Assembly (NCBI GenBank): GCA_002371675.1
Contig: DFGE01000022.1
Coordinates: forward strand, 62,001 to 126,000
DNA from: Clostridiales bacterium UBA3758
GTDB lineage: Bacteria; Bacillota; Clostridia; Oscillospirales; Oscillospiraceae
Length of the DNA: 64,000 bases
Reading direction: 5' to 3'
Below the pieces are notes generated by a model. It saw nothing but the letters and a program-made list of their open reading frames with translations. It ran no database searches and was not told the origin of the DNA. Positions 30,506 to 39,455 of the stretch are shown in pieces. The translations under genes and the position numbers were made by a program. The stretch's first letter is position 1; each line of letters opens with the position of its first letter.

Positions 30506-31534
30506 ATGAAAAAGATCCCCCTGGGCAGCACCGGTCTGTTGGTCACAAAGACCGCAATGGGCTGTCTGCCTGTGCAGCGCTGCGACATGGATTACGCCGT
30601 AAAGCTCCTCCAGGCAGCTTATGACGGCGGCATCCGTTACTTCGACACCGCTAACGCCTATACCGACAGCGAGGAGAAGATCGGTCTCGCACTCTCCGAC
30701 GTCCGCGACGAAATCGTGCTCTCGACCAAGAGCCAGTCGCGTACCAAGGACGGCGTGCTCGAGCATATTGCCCTGAGCCTCGAGCGGATGAAGACCGATC
30801 ACATTGACCTGTTCCAGTTCCATCAGGTACCCGAAGTGCCCGATCCGAACGATCCCGAAGGCGCATACGCCGGCGCGCTGGAAGCCAAACGCCGCGGCTG
30901 GATCGATCACATCGGCGTGACGACGCATCGCGTGAAGGTCGCGGAGGAATGCATTGCCTCCGGCCTGTTTGAAACGCTGCAGTTCCCCTTCAGCTATATT
31001 TCATCCGATCGCGACCTCGCACTTGCCGAAAAATGCAAAGAGGCCGGCATGGGCTATATCGCCATGAAGGGCCTCGCCGGCGGTATGCTCACGAACGTGC
31101 GCGCCTGCCATGCGTTCATGAAGCAGTACGACAACGTGGTTCCCATCTGGGGCATCCAGAAGTTTGAGGAGCTTGAACAGTGGCTCGCAGTCGACAGAGA
31201 AGACCCGGACATGGACGAGGAGCTGGCCGCATTCATCAAGCGTGAGCGCCAGGAGCTCTCAGGCTCCTTCTGCCGCAGCTGCGGTTATTGTATGCCCTGT
31301 CCGGTGGGTATTGAGATCCGCAACTGCGCTCGCATGAACATGCTGCTGCGCCGCTCACCCTGGCAGCAGTACATGACCCCGGAGTGGCAGGCCAAGATGG
31401 AAAAGATCAACGATTGTCTGGAATGTCATCGCTGCTCCAGCCGCTGCCCCTATCAGCTCGATACGCCGAACCTGCTCAAATACATGCTGAAGGATTACAG
31501 AGAATTCTATGAAACGCACAAGGATCTGCTCTAA
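30506..31534 (+). CDS. Aldo/keto reductase with C-terminal iron-sulfur motifs
   Basis: The 342-residue protein begins MKKIPLGSTGLLVTKTAMGC, the start of the TIM-barrel aldo/keto reductase fold. Catalytic-type residues are visible in RYFDTANAYTDSEEKIG (Asp, Tyr) with a following Lys in VLSTKSQSRT. After the barrel, CRSCGYCMPCPVGIEI and CLECHRCSSRCPYQLDTP give two Cys clusters typical of 4Fe-4S ferredoxin-like tails in anaerobe reductases. It probably reduces an aldehyde or ketone with NAD(P)H or a ferredoxin; substrate unknown. GGGAGGA precedes the ATG, and its end overlaps apbE by 26 bp. Confidence 0.9.
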   Translation: MKKIPLGSTGLLVTKTAMGCLPVQRCDMDYAVKLLQAAYDGGIRYFDTANAYTDSEEKIGLALSDVRDEIVLSTKSQSRTKDGVLEHIALSLERMKTDHIDLFQFHQVPEVPDPNDPEGAYAGALEAKRRGWIDHIGVTTHRVKVAEECIASGLFETLQFPFSYISSDRDLALAEKCKEAGMGYIAMKGLAGGMLTNVRACHAFMKQYDNVVPIWGIQKFEELEQWLAVDREDPDMDEELAAFIKRERQELSGSFCRSCGYCMPCPVGIEIRNCARMNMLLRRSPWQQYMTPEWQAKMEKINDCLECHRCSSRCPYQLDTPNLLKYMLKDYREFYETHKDLL

Positions 31535-32564
31535 CATTAAGCGTGCTGTCGCGCTCCTGCTCTGCCTTGTCTCCGCTCTCGGTCTTGCTGCCTGCGGCGA
31601 TGCGAAGATGGAGCAAAAGCAGGTGATCGCGATGGACACGATCATGACGCTCACTGCCTACGGCAAGCAGGCAGAGGCCGGCCTCAATGCGGCCGAGGCA
31701 GTCATTCTCTCCATGGATGCGATGCTCGACCCCGAGCTGCCGACCAGCACCGTCTACGCCATCAATCATGCCGCTGGCGCGAACACTGTCGTTTCCGCGC
31801 AGATCGCCAAGATGCTAAGCACGGCTCAGACCGTGTATAAGCAGACCGGCGGGGCGCTCGACCTTACGCTGTATCCGCTCATCAAGCGCTGGGGTTTTGT
31901 GGACGGCAAGTATTACGTCCCAACCGAGGAGGAGATCCTGTCCGGGCTCTCCCGACTCTGCTTTGACAGGTTGGTTCTGACAAGCTTCCCCGCCTCGGGC
32001 TCCTACGCCGTCTCGCTTCCTGCGGCCGGTGAGATCAGCTTCGGCGCTATCGCCAAGGGCTGTGCCTCCGAAAACGCCATCGACGCGATGCGCCAGGCGG
32101 GTGTAACAAGCGGGATCGTCTCGCTTGGCGGCAACGTGCAGACCCTGGGGCTCAAGCCTGACGGAACGCAGTGGACAGTGGCGATCCAGGATCCGAACGA
32201 CACGGAAAAATGGGTCGGCGTGATCAGCGTGGGAGAAACGGCGGTTGTGACCTCCGGCTCCTACCAGCGTTTCTTTACGCAGAAGAATGTGACCTACCAT
32301 CATATTCTTAACCCCAAGACCGGGCGCCCCAGCGGCACCGGGCTGCTCTCGGCCACGATCATCTGTGAGGACGGAACGATGGCCGACGCCCTCTCCACGG
32401 CTATGTTCGTGCTGGGCGAGACCAAAGCGCTCAACTACTGGCGCACCTATGGCGGCTTCGAGATGATCCTCATCACAAACGACTACCGCATCATTTGCAC
32501 CAAGGGTCTGATCGAGCGCTTCACCCAGACCAACGACAGCTATACGCTGCGTTTTTCCGAGTGA
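31509..32564 (+). CDS. apbE: FAD:protein FMN transferase (ApbE-type lipoprotein)
   Basis: The 351-residue protein has a signal sequence with positively charged start, hydrophobic core and lipobox (LGLAAC), so it is anchored outside the membrane. Family landmarks are AMDTIMTLTAYG, then SFGAIAKGCASENAIDAM, SLGGNVQTLG, HHILNPKTGRPSG and the DALSTAMFVLGETKA block holding the Mg/FAD-binding Asp/Thr. ApbE attaches FMN to Thr in flavoproteins such as Rnf/Nqr subunits and extracellular reductases. The overlap with the preceding reductase gene suggests co-expression; no target flavoprotein is in the window. Confidence 0.92.
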   Translation: MKRTRICSNIKRAVALLLCLVSALGLAACGDAKMEQKQVIAMDTIMTLTAYGKQAEAGLNAAEAVILSMDAMLDPELPTSTVYAINHAAGANTVVSAQIAKMLSTAQTVYKQTGGALDLTLYPLIKRWGFVDGKYYVPTEEEILSGLSRLCFDRLVLTSFPASGSYAVSLPAAGEISFGAIAKGCASENAIDAMRQAGVTSGIVSLGGNVQTLGLKPDGTQWTVAIQDPNDTEKWVGVISVGETAVVTSGSYQRFFTQKNVTYHHILNPKTGRPSGTGLLSATIICEDGTMADALSTAMFVLGETKALNYWRTYGGFEMILITNDYRIICTKGLIERFTQTNDSYTLRFSE

Positions 32565-32565
32565 C

Positions 32566-34620
32566 ATGGCGGATCTGAATACTGACGTACGCTACATTAA
32601 GGGCATAGGAGAGAAAAAGGCACTGGCGCTGAACAAGCTCGGTGTCTTTACTCTCTATGACCTTCTTTCTTATTTTCCGAGAAAATATGAGGATCGGAGC
32701 AGGTTTCGGCCGATCGCGCTGGCCGCAGAGGGCGAAACACTTTGCGTCTGCGGCCTCGTTGCGGACACGCCGCGTCTCACCCGCATCCGGCGCGGACTGG
32801 ATCTGGTAAAGTTCCGTGCCGTGGATGAGACTGGCGCGATGGACGTGACCTTCTTCAATCAGCCCTACGTGAAGGATCAGATTCAGAGAGGCGAAAGCTA
32901 CATTTTCTTCGGCAAGATCGAAATCAAGGGTACACATCGCAGCATGGTCAATCCTGTCGTAGAAAAAGAGGGCACAGTCAATGGCGTGACAGGGCGTATT
33001 ATCCCCGTCTACCGTCTGAACGCTGGCGTCAACCAGCGCAGCATACTGCAGGCAGTCAGCCAGGCGCTTTCGCTCTGCGCCGATCAAATCCCGGACATAC
33101 TCCCGGAAGAGCTTCGCCTTCGCTGCGCTCTCGCCCCTGCGCCGTATGCCTATCAAAACATCCACTTTCCCGCCGATTTCGGCGCGCTTGAGATCGCCCG
33201 GAGACGGCTGATCTTTGAGGAGCTGTTTCTCCTCGCCTGTGCGCTCGGGCGTGTCCGCGGGGAGCGTGTGCGCGAGGGCGGCATCCGCTTTGAACGACAT
33301 GACATCGAGGAATTCTATAGCACTCTCCCCTTCTCCCCGACCGGAGCGCAGCGCCGCGCTGTCAACGAAGCGCTGAATGATCTCTGCTCCGGCGGCGTCA
33401 TGAACCGTCTCGTGCAGGGTGACGTGGGCAGCGGCAAAACGCTCATCGCCGCGGCGCTCATCTGGGAATGCTGGAAAAACGGCAGGCTCAGCGCCTTCAT
33501 GGCGCCGACCGAGATTCTGACCGAACAGCATTATGAGACGCTTTCCGCTTTCCTCAAGCCCTTTGGCATTCGGATCGGAAAGCTCACCGGTTCCATGACG
33601 GCGAAGGCAAAGCGCGATGTAAAAGAGGCGCTGCAAAGCGGAGAGCTGGATCTTGTGATCGGCACCCACGCGCTCTTCAGCGAGGGCGTTGAGTACCCGC
33701 AGCTCGGCCTTGTTGTAACGGATGAGCAGCACCGCTTCGGCGTAGCACAGCGCTCCGCGTTGATCTCCAAGGGGGAAAAGCCGCATGTACTCGTCATGTC
33801 CGCTACGCCGATCCCCCGCACACTTGCGCTCATCATCTATGGCGATCTCGACGTTTCGATCCTTGACGAGATGCCGCCCGGTCGGCAGAAGGTCGATACC
33901 TTCGCTGTGACCGAGAGTTATCGCGAGCGTCTGAACGGCTTTATTCGCAAGCTCGTTGGCGAGGGACGGCAGGTATTTGTCGTCTGCCCGATGGTCGAGG
34001 AGAACGATGAGCTGAACATGCCTCTCAAGTCCGCTCAGGAGCACGCCGAGGCGCTCGCGGAAACCTTCCCGGAGCTGCGTGTCGGCTGTGTGCACGGTAA
34101 GCTCAAGCCGAAGCTCAAGGACGAGATCATGCACAGCTTTGTGGCCAGGGAGATCGATATTCTCGTCTCCACGACGGTCATAGAAGTCGGCGTGGACGTT
34201 CCGAATGCGGCGCTGATGATCGTAGAAAACGCGGAGCGCTTCGGCCTCAGTCAGCTTCATCAGCTGCGCGGACGCGTTGGACGCGGCAAGCACAAGAGCT
34301 ACTGTATACTCATTTCCGACGCAGATGGTGAGGAAGTCAAGCAGCGGCTGCAAATCCTCTGCAAAACGAATGACGGCTTCAAGGTGTCCGAGGAAGACCT
34401 GCGCCTCCGTGGCCCGGGCGATTTCTTCGGCTCACGGCAGCATGGACTGCCGGAGATGCATGTTGCCGATCTCGGTGCAGACGCGCAGGTGCTGCAGCGG
34501 GCGCAGCAGGAAGCGCTCGCGCTTCTTCAGACTGACCCAATGCTGGATAAGCCGGAGCACAGGGCGCTGCGGGAACGCGTGGATCGGCTGCTCACCGCTA
34601 ATGAGGACAGCTTCAACTGA
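32566..34620 (+). CDS. recG: ATP-dependent DNA helicase RecG
   Basis: The 684-residue protein has an N-terminal wedge/OB region (YIKGIGEKKALALNKLGV; DLLSYFPRKYEDR), Walker A GDVGSGKT near residue 285, DEQH box near 386, SATPIPRTLAL, and C-terminal helicase motif QLRGRVGRGKHKSYC with the RecG-specific ending. RecG remodels stalled forks and Holliday junctions. ATG lies one base after the apbE stop. Length is normal for the family (about 680-690). Confidence 0.97.
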   Translation: MADLNTDVRYIKGIGEKKALALNKLGVFTLYDLLSYFPRKYEDRSRFRPIALAAEGETLCVCGLVADTPRLTRIRRGLDLVKFRAVDETGAMDVTFFNQPYVKDQIQRGESYIFFGKIEIKGTHRSMVNPVVEKEGTVNGVTGRIIPVYRLNAGVNQRSILQAVSQALSLCADQIPDILPEELRLRCALAPAPYAYQNIHFPADFGALEIARRRLIFEELFLLACALGRVRGERVREGGIRFERHDIEEFYSTLPFSPTGAQRRAVNEALNDLCSGGVMNRLVQGDVGSGKTLIAAALIWECWKNGRLSAFMAPTEILTEQHYETLSAFLKPFGIRIGKLTGSMTAKAKRDVKEALQSGELDLVIGTHALFSEGVEYPQLGLVVTDEQHRFGVAQRSALISKGEKPHVLVMSATPIPRTLALIIYGDLDVSILDEMPPGRQKVDTFAVTESYRERLNGFIRKLVGEGRQVFVVCPMVEENDELNMPLKSAQEHAEALAETFPELRVGCVHGKLKPKLKDEIMHSFVAREIDILVSTTVIEVGVDVPNAALMIVENAERFGLSQLHQLRGRVGRGKHKSYCILISDADGEEVKQRLQILCKTNDGFKVSEEDLRLRGPGDFFGSRQHGLPEMHVADLGADAQVLQRAQQEALALLQTDPMLDKPEHRALRERVDRLLTANEDSFN

Positions 34621-34681
34621 CTCCGCCTGCAGTCGTGTCTGTTTCCTTATATGATAGATAGCTTGCTTGAAGGATGATCGT

Positions 34682-35119
34682 ATGATAACTTTGAGAAAAC
34701 ATACGCTGCGGGACGTCCCTGCGCTTATGAAGCTCTATCCCGACCTCGACGATGCAGCAGCACAGGCGTTGGTCGAGGAATGGACTGCGGAACAATACCG
34801 CGGCAATCCTTTCCTCATGCTTGCTGTTACAGAGGACAACGAGCTGATCGGCTATGTCAATCTTCTTGCCAAAACTGCGCAGGAGGTTCATATCGGTCTG
34901 GAGATCTACAGTCCCTATCGCGGCAAAGGCTTCGGCACACTGGCGCTGCAAAAGGCGCTTATGTTGGCGCATGAAATGGGCTATCACAAGGCTATCGATC
35001 TTGTCCGCAAGGAAAACGCAGCAAGCCTGCGTATACATGAAAAGCTCGGCTTTGCTATAGTCGGCGAACAACAGGGCAAAAACTCTTCGCTTCAGCTTGT
35101 TCTCTGCAGAATGCTGTAG
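34682..35119 (+). CDS. GNAT-family N-acetyltransferase
   Basis: About 145 residues from ATG at 34682 (MITLRKHTLRDVPALMKLYP), chosen over an upstream TTG because AAGGA lies 8 bp before the ATG. It has the GNAT core: strand IGYVNLLAKTAQEVHIGLEI, pyrophosphate-binding loop YRGKGFGTLALQKAL, and ASLRIHEKLGFAIVGEQQGK. It is RimJ/RimL-like in shape; substrate unknown. It is followed by a terminator. Confidence 0.88.
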   Translation: MITLRKHTLRDVPALMKLYPDLDDAAAQALVEEWTAEQYRGNPFLMLAVTEDNELIGYVNLLAKTAQEVHIGLEIYSPYRGKGFGTLALQKALMLAHEMGYHKAIDLVRKENAASLRIHEKLGFAIVGEQQGKNSSLQLVLCRML

Positions 35120-35167
35120 TCAAGCGGATCTCGGATCATGAGTATCTGATTTGAATAGCAGAAATAG

Positions 35168-35211
35168 AAAAGGTTGCATGATCGCAGCATGTCGGTCATG
35201 CAACCTTTTTT
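35168..35211 (+). terminator. Intrinsic terminator after the acetyltransferase gene
   Basis: AAAAGGTTGCATGA and TCATGCAACCTTTT form a 14-bp stem with a 14-base loop, followed by TT. It ends the recG transcription group. Confidence 0.85.
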
Positions 35212-35215
35212 GGAC

Positions 35216-35260
35216 AAAAAATATCGGCACAGCGGAATCATTTCCTGCCATGCCGATATT
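35216..35260 (-). terminator. Intrinsic terminator after rpsU
   Basis: On the minus strand AATATCGGCA / TGCCGATATT (10 bp, extended by GCAGGAA/TTCCGC-type pairing inside) is followed by a T-tract. It faces the opposing terminator at 35168-35211. Confidence 0.85.
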
Positions 35261-35316
35261 CTGTTCGGATTAAAACCCACGAAACGCTCACCGAATCGGA
35301 GAACGCTCAACAAGCA

Positions 35317-35502
35317 TCAATAAAAACGCTTATTCTTGTTCTTGCGGGCGGCCTCAGATTTCTTGCGGCGCTTGACGCTGGGGCTCTGATAGTACTCTTT
35401 CTTTCTCAGGTCAGCCAGGACGCCGGACTTGGCGCAGCTGCGCTTGAATCTTTTCAGAGCGTTATCCAGAGACTCGTTTTCCTTGACGTAGATTTCAGAC
35501 AT
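35317..35502 (-). CDS. rpsU: 30S ribosomal protein S21
   Basis: The 61-residue protein begins [20 protein letters not shown] and ends with [28 protein letters not shown] matches bS21 closely. ATG at 35500-35502 is preceded by GGAGGGAGGG; the frame extends further upstream but without support. S21 helps initiation and mRNA binding on the small subunit. It is monocistronic, with a perfect consensus promoter and its own terminator. Confidence 0.97.
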   Translation of the reverse strand: MSEIYVKENESLDNALKRFKRSCAKSGVLADLRKKEYYQSPSVKRRKKSEAARKNKNKRFY

Positions 35503-35573
35503 GTATTTCCCTCCCTCCAAATACGCCTTGCGGCGCTTCAAGGGCCAATATCGATTGGCTTTGTATCGGAATT

Positions 35574-35602
35574 ATTATACAGGAAAGATGTCTGCTTGTC
35601 AA
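35574..35602 (-). promoter_or_regulatory. Perfect consensus promoter for rpsU
   Basis: Minus strand: TTGACA (35597-35602), 17-bp spacer, TATAAT (35574-35579). The leader is about 65 bases. Confidence 0.9.
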
Positions 35603-35630
35603 TGACAACTTAACCGAAAGTGTATAAATC

Positions 35631-38138
35631 TTACTTTTCCGGCTTCAGAATCAGATTGACAAGCTTATTTTTGACTACGATTGTCTTCACAATCTTCATT
35701 CCCTGCATCTGCCGCTGTACCTTTTCCTCTGCGCAGGCGGCAGCGATCACGACGTCATCCGGAGAATCCACGGGAACAATGATGGTAGCGCGCAGTTTAC
35801 CGTTGACTTGGACAGCCATTTCCTTCTCGGCATCGATCGTCTTGGCCTCGTCATATTCCGGCCAGGCCATCTGCATGGCCATCTTCCCGGTCTTCTCCGC
35901 GAAGCCGAGCTGCTCCCACATCTCCTCTGCGATATGCGGCGCAAAGGGGCTGAGCAGGCGCACAAGCACGCCCAGATCGCCCTTGGTGACGCCATTGGCA
36001 TAGAAGTCGTTAACGAGGCTCATGAGCGCGGCAAGCGCGGTGTTCAGCTTAAGCTCATCGATATCGTCGCCGACCTTTTTGATCGTCTTGTGGATGGCGC
36101 TCTCGTTTTTCTTCGAAACAGCTTCGTCATCCTTTGCCTGCTCCATCAGATTCCAGCAGCGATCCAGGAAGCGCTTGGAGCCCTTCACGGCCTCGTCCGA
36201 CCAGGTGGCAGTCTTCTCAAAGTCGCCGATGAACATGATGTAGACACGCATGGTGTCCGCCCCGTAGGCTTTCACCACATCGTCGGGATTGACGACATTT
36301 CCGAGGGACTTGGACATCTTGACAGACGGCCTCAGAGCCTGGCTGCCATACTTGGCGATCAGCGCCTGCTTTTCCTCCTCGGTCTCCACATTACCGACAT
36401 AATGCGGGTTCTGACCCAGGATCATGCCGTGAGAGGTACGCTTGGCATAGGGCTCTTTGGTATGCACGACGCCGAGATCATAGAGAAACTTGTGCCAGAA
36501 GCGGCTGTAGAGCAGGTGAAGCGTGGTGTGCTCCATGCCGCCGTTGTACCAGTCGACGGGGCCCCAATATTCCTCGGCCTCCCTGGAGACGAGTTCCTTG
36601 TCGTTGTGGGGATCCATATAGCGCAGGAAATACCAGCTCGAGCCGGCCCACTGCGGCATCGTGTCGGTCTCGCGCTTGGCGGGGCCGCCGCAGTTGGGGC
36701 AGCTGGTGTTGACCCAGTCAGTCATCTTGGACAGTGGCGATTCGCCGTCGTCCGTGAGCTCATAGGAATCGACCTGCGGGAGCAGGACGGGAAGCTCGCT
36801 CTCGGGCACGGGTACCCAGCCGCACTTCGGGCAATTCACGAGGGGGATCGGCTCGCCCCAGTAGCGCTGACGGGAGAAGACCCAGTCACGCAGCTTGAAG
36901 TTCACCTTTTCCTCGCCGATGCCGTGCTCCGCGACCCACTTTTTCATCACGGGGATAGCCTGCGCTACGGTGAGTCCGTCCAGGAAGCCGGAGTTGACCA
37001 TGATCCCGGTGTCGTCCTTGAGGGTGAATGCGCCCTGTGTAATGTCGCCGCCCTTGACAACTTCGATGATATCACAGCCGAATTTCTTGGCGAAGGCCCA
37101 GTCACGGTCATCATGCGCGGGAACGGCCATGATGGCGCCGGTGCCGTAGGTAACGAGCACGTAGTCAGAGATAAAAATGGGGATCTCCTTGCCGTTGACG
37201 GGGTTGATGGCTCGCACACCCTCAAGACGCACGCCGGTCTTCTCCTTGTTGAGCTCCGCACGCTCAAAATCAGACTTATGTGCTGCAGCGTCGACATAGG
37301 CGGCAACCTCATCCCAGTTGGAGAGCTTATCCTTCCACTCTTTGACGTAGTGGTGCTCCGGGGAGAGGACCATATAGGTTGCGCCAAAGAGGGTGTCGGG
37401 ACGCGTGGTATAGACGATCACGTTGTCACCGGCAGTCGTGGGGAATGTGATCTCCGCGCCGGTGGAGCGGCCGATCCAGTTCTTCTGCTGCGTCTTGACA
37501 CGCTCGATATAGTTCAGATCATCCAGATCGTCGACCAGGCGCTGGGCATACTTGGTGATTGCCAGCATCCACTGGCTCTTCTCCTTGCGCACGACCTCGC
37601 TGCCGCAGCGCTCGCACACGCCCTCGACGACTTCCTCATTGGCCAGGACGCATTTACAGCTGGTACACCAGTTGACAGGCATAGTGGTCTTGTAGGCAAG
37701 CCCCTTCTTGAACATCTGCAGGAAGATCCATTGCGTCCACTTGTAGTACTTCGGATCGGTCGTATCGACGACACGATCCCAATCGAAGCCATAGCCGAGC
37801 ATCTTCAGCTGGCGGGTAAAGTTGGCGATATTCTGGCGGGTGACGGCCGCGGGGTGCACATGGTTCTTGATGGCAAAGTTCTCGGTAGGCAGGCCGAAAG
37901 CGTCATAACCGATCGGGAAAAGGACATTATAGCCCTCCATGCGCTTTTTGCGCGTGACGATATCCATGGCCGTGAAGGGACGCGGATGACCCACATGAAG
38001 GCCGGCGGCGCTCGGATACGGGAACTCGATCAGGCCGTAGAACTTGGGCTTGTCCGAGCCATTAATGGCGGCGTAGGGCTTGGTCTCTTCCCATCTCTGC
38101 TGCCATTTTTTCTCAATCGCTGTAAAATCGTATTTCAT
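35631..38138 (-). CDS. leuS: Leucyl-tRNA synthetase
   Basis: The 835-residue class I enzyme has the HIGH-type signature HVGHPRPFT near residue 50, the CP1 editing domain (TTRPDTLFGATYMVLSPEHH and GTGAIMAVPAHDDRDW), a zinc/insert region with CERCGSEVVRK and CPKCGWVPV, and KMSKSLGNVVNPDD near residue 620. The editing-site T-rich and D residues are present. It ends the long minus-strand cluster, with no obvious terminator before the rpsU promoter. Confidence 0.97.
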   Translation of the reverse strand: MKYDFTAIEKKWQQRWEETKPYAAINGSDKPKFYGLIEFPYPSAAGLHVGHPRPFTAMDIVTRKKRMEGYNVLFPIGYDAFGLPTENFAIKNHVHPAAVTRQNIANFTRQLKMLGYGFDWDRVVDTTDPKYYKWTQWIFLQMFKKGLAYKTTMPVNWCTSCKCVLANEEVVEGVCERCGSEVVRKEKSQWMLAITKYAQRLVDDLDDLNYIERVKTQQKNWIGRSTGAEITFPTTAGDNVIVYTTRPDTLFGATYMVLSPEHHYVKEWKDKLSNWDEVAAYVDAAAHKSDFERAELNKEKTGVRLEGVRAINPVNGKEIPIFISDYVLVTYGTGAIMAVPAHDDRDWAFAKKFGCDIIEVVKGGDITQGAFTLKDDTGIMVNSGFLDGLTVAQAIPVMKKWVAEHGIGEEKVNFKLRDWVFSRQRYWGEPIPLVNCPKCGWVPVPESELPVLLPQVDSYELTDDGESPLSKMTDWVNTSCPNCGGPAKRETDTMPQWAGSSWYFLRYMDPHNDKELVSREAEEYWGPVDWYNGGMEHTTLHLLYSRFWHKFLYDLGVVHTKEPYAKRTSHGMILGQNPHYVGNVETEEEKQALIAKYGSQALRPSVKMSKSLGNVVNPDDVVKAYGADTMRVYIMFIGDFEKTATWSDEAVKGSKRFLDRCWNLMEQAKDDEAVSKKNESAIHKTIKKVGDDIDELKLNTALAALMSLVNDFYANGVTKGDLGVLVRLLSPFAPHIAEEMWEQLGFAEKTGKMAMQMAWPEYDEAKTIDAEKEMAVQVNGKLRATIIVPVDSPDDVVIAAACAEEKVQRQMQGMKIVKTIVVKNKLVNLILKPEK

Positions 38139-38156
38139 GGCGTGTGCTTCCTTACT

Positions 38157-38540
38157 TTATTCTTCCGTTTCTTCTTTAAGCGCAGGCAGAGGCAGCGTCG
38201 CGGGATCGACGAATTCCGCGTCGCTCCACAGACGCTCCAGATTGTAGAAGCGGCGTGCCTCATCGGTAAACACGTGGACGATCACGCTGCCGAAGTCCAT
38301 CAGCACCCAGATGTCCGAGCGAAGACCTTCGCGGCGGATCGGCGGTTCGCCTGCCTCAGAGAGCTGCTTGTCGACCTCATCGACCAGCGCCTTGATGTGG
38401 GTGGAGGAGGTGCCGTTGCAGATCACGAAATAATCGGCCAGAACGGTCTGCTCCACGGTCTTGAGGACTTTGACGTCCTTTGCTTTCTTGTCGTCCAGCG
38501 CCTTGGCGGCGACGGCGGCGATTTCAGCGGGCGTTAACAT
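38157..38540 (-). CDS. rsfS: Ribosomal silencing factor RsfS
   Basis: The 127-residue protein has the RsfS (DUF143/Iojap) pattern: AAKALDDKKAKDVKVLKT, then DYFVICNGTSSTHIKALVDE and WVLMDFGSVIVHVFTDEARR, followed by YNLERLWSDA. RsfS binds uL14 and blocks subunit joining in starvation. It lies between yqeK and leuS, a normal neighbourhood. Confidence 0.95.
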   Translation of the reverse strand: MLTPAEIAAVAAKALDDKKAKDVKVLKTVEQTVLADYFVICNGTSSTHIKALVDEVDKQLSEAGEPPIRREGLRSDIWVLMDFGSVIVHVFTDEARRFYNLERLWSDAEFVDPATLPLPALKEETEE

Positions 38541-38543
38541 AGT

Positions 38544-39140
38544 TTATTCCTCCTGTTCAGAAATTCGGCTGTACCAGCGGTACGCCTCCAGGGTATCCTT
38601 ATATACATTCATCTCGCGACGGCGAAGACTCTTCACGCTGCTCTCCAGAGCCTTGGCCATTGCGGCATCAAGATCCTCGAAGGCTAACGCTCTCAGCTCG
38701 TCCACACCTGGGAAATCCCGGTTCGGCTCGAGCATGTCTGCGAGATAGATGATCTTCTCGAGGCGAGTCATATTGGGTCTGCCCGTCGTATGCCAGCGTA
38801 TCGCGCTGCAGACGCACTCCGGCATGCCGAAACGCTCCTGCGCGATCACCGCGCCGGTTTTGGCGTGCAGCAGCTGCGGGCTTTTCAATTCCCCGCTGTC
38901 GACAGGGATCGCATAATCGCGGCAGAGCTTCAGCTGCTCGTCCTTATCCAAGCGTTTGGTGCAGTCATGAAGCATCGCCGCAGCAGCGGCCAGGTCTTCA
39001 TCCTCGCCGTAGCGTCTGGCCAGGCGGACGGCAGCCTCCTCTACCCCGAGCACATGCGCAACGCGCTTGGGCTTGAGCAGCTTAAGAGCCTCGCGGCGCA
39101 GACTGTCCAGATTCCATTTGACGCGGTCGGCAGAGCTCAT
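38544..39140 (-). CDS. yqeK: HD-domain hydrolase YqeK (Ap4A hydrolase type)
   Basis: The 198-residue protein carries an HD phosphohydrolase fold: RVAHVLGVEEAAVRLARRYG, AAMLHDCTKRLDKDEQL (the HD pair), then LLHAKTGAVIAQERFGMPE and TTGRPNMTRLEKIIYLADML. YqeK of Firmicutes splits diadenosine tetraphosphate symmetrically. The ATG overlaps the yhbY stop (ATGA). The usual neighbour nadD is absent here. Confidence 0.92.
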   Translation of the reverse strand: MSSADRVKWNLDSLRREALKLLKPKRVAHVLGVEEAAVRLARRYGEDEDLAAAAAMLHDCTKRLDKDEQLKLCRDYAIPVDSGELKSPQLLHAKTGAVIAQERFGMPECVCSAIRWHTTGRPNMTRLEKIIYLADMLEPNRDFPGVDELRALAFEDLDAAMAKALESSVKSLRRREMNVYKDTLEAYRWYSRISEQEE

Positions 39141-39445
39141 TTCTTTTTGTTTTTGACGAGTTCGATCTTCGGATCGGCATGATTGCGCTTGAAGATAACG
39201 AACTTCGTGCCGATGACCTGGACAGGCTCGGCCGCACAGCTCTCACAGAGGGCGTCGCAGGCCTCTCTGGCGCTCAGCATGGAGTTCTCCAGCACCCGGC
39301 CCTTGACGAGCTCGCGCGCCTTGAGCGCAGCGTTCACGGAGTCTATGAGGTTTTCGGTGATACCGCCTTTGCCGACCTGGACGATCGTATCCTCGTTCAT
39401 CGCGAGGCCGCGCAGCTGGGCGCGCTGTTTACTGGTAAGTGGCAT
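39137..39445 (-). CDS. yhbY: YhbY-family ribosome-associated RNA-binding protein
   Basis: The 102-residue protein begins MPLTSKQRAQLRGLAMNEDT and has IVQVGKGGITENLIDSVNAA and KALRARELVKGRVL-type motifs (here LKARELVKGRVLENS), the CRS1/YhbY RNA-binding fold. It acts in large-subunit assembly. It is coupled to yqeK by a 4-base overlap. Confidence 0.93.
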   Translation of the reverse strand: MPLTSKQRAQLRGLAMNEDTIVQVGKGGITENLIDSVNAALKARELVKGRVLENSMLSAREACDALCESCAAEPVQVIGTKFVIFKRNHADPKIELVKNKKK

Positions 39446-39455
39446 TGTGTTCTCC

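Noticed and set aside
32521..34353. 610-codon minus-strand frame opposite recG
   Set aside because: The plus-strand frame encodes a full RecG with all motifs; the opposite frame is a codon-bias shadow.
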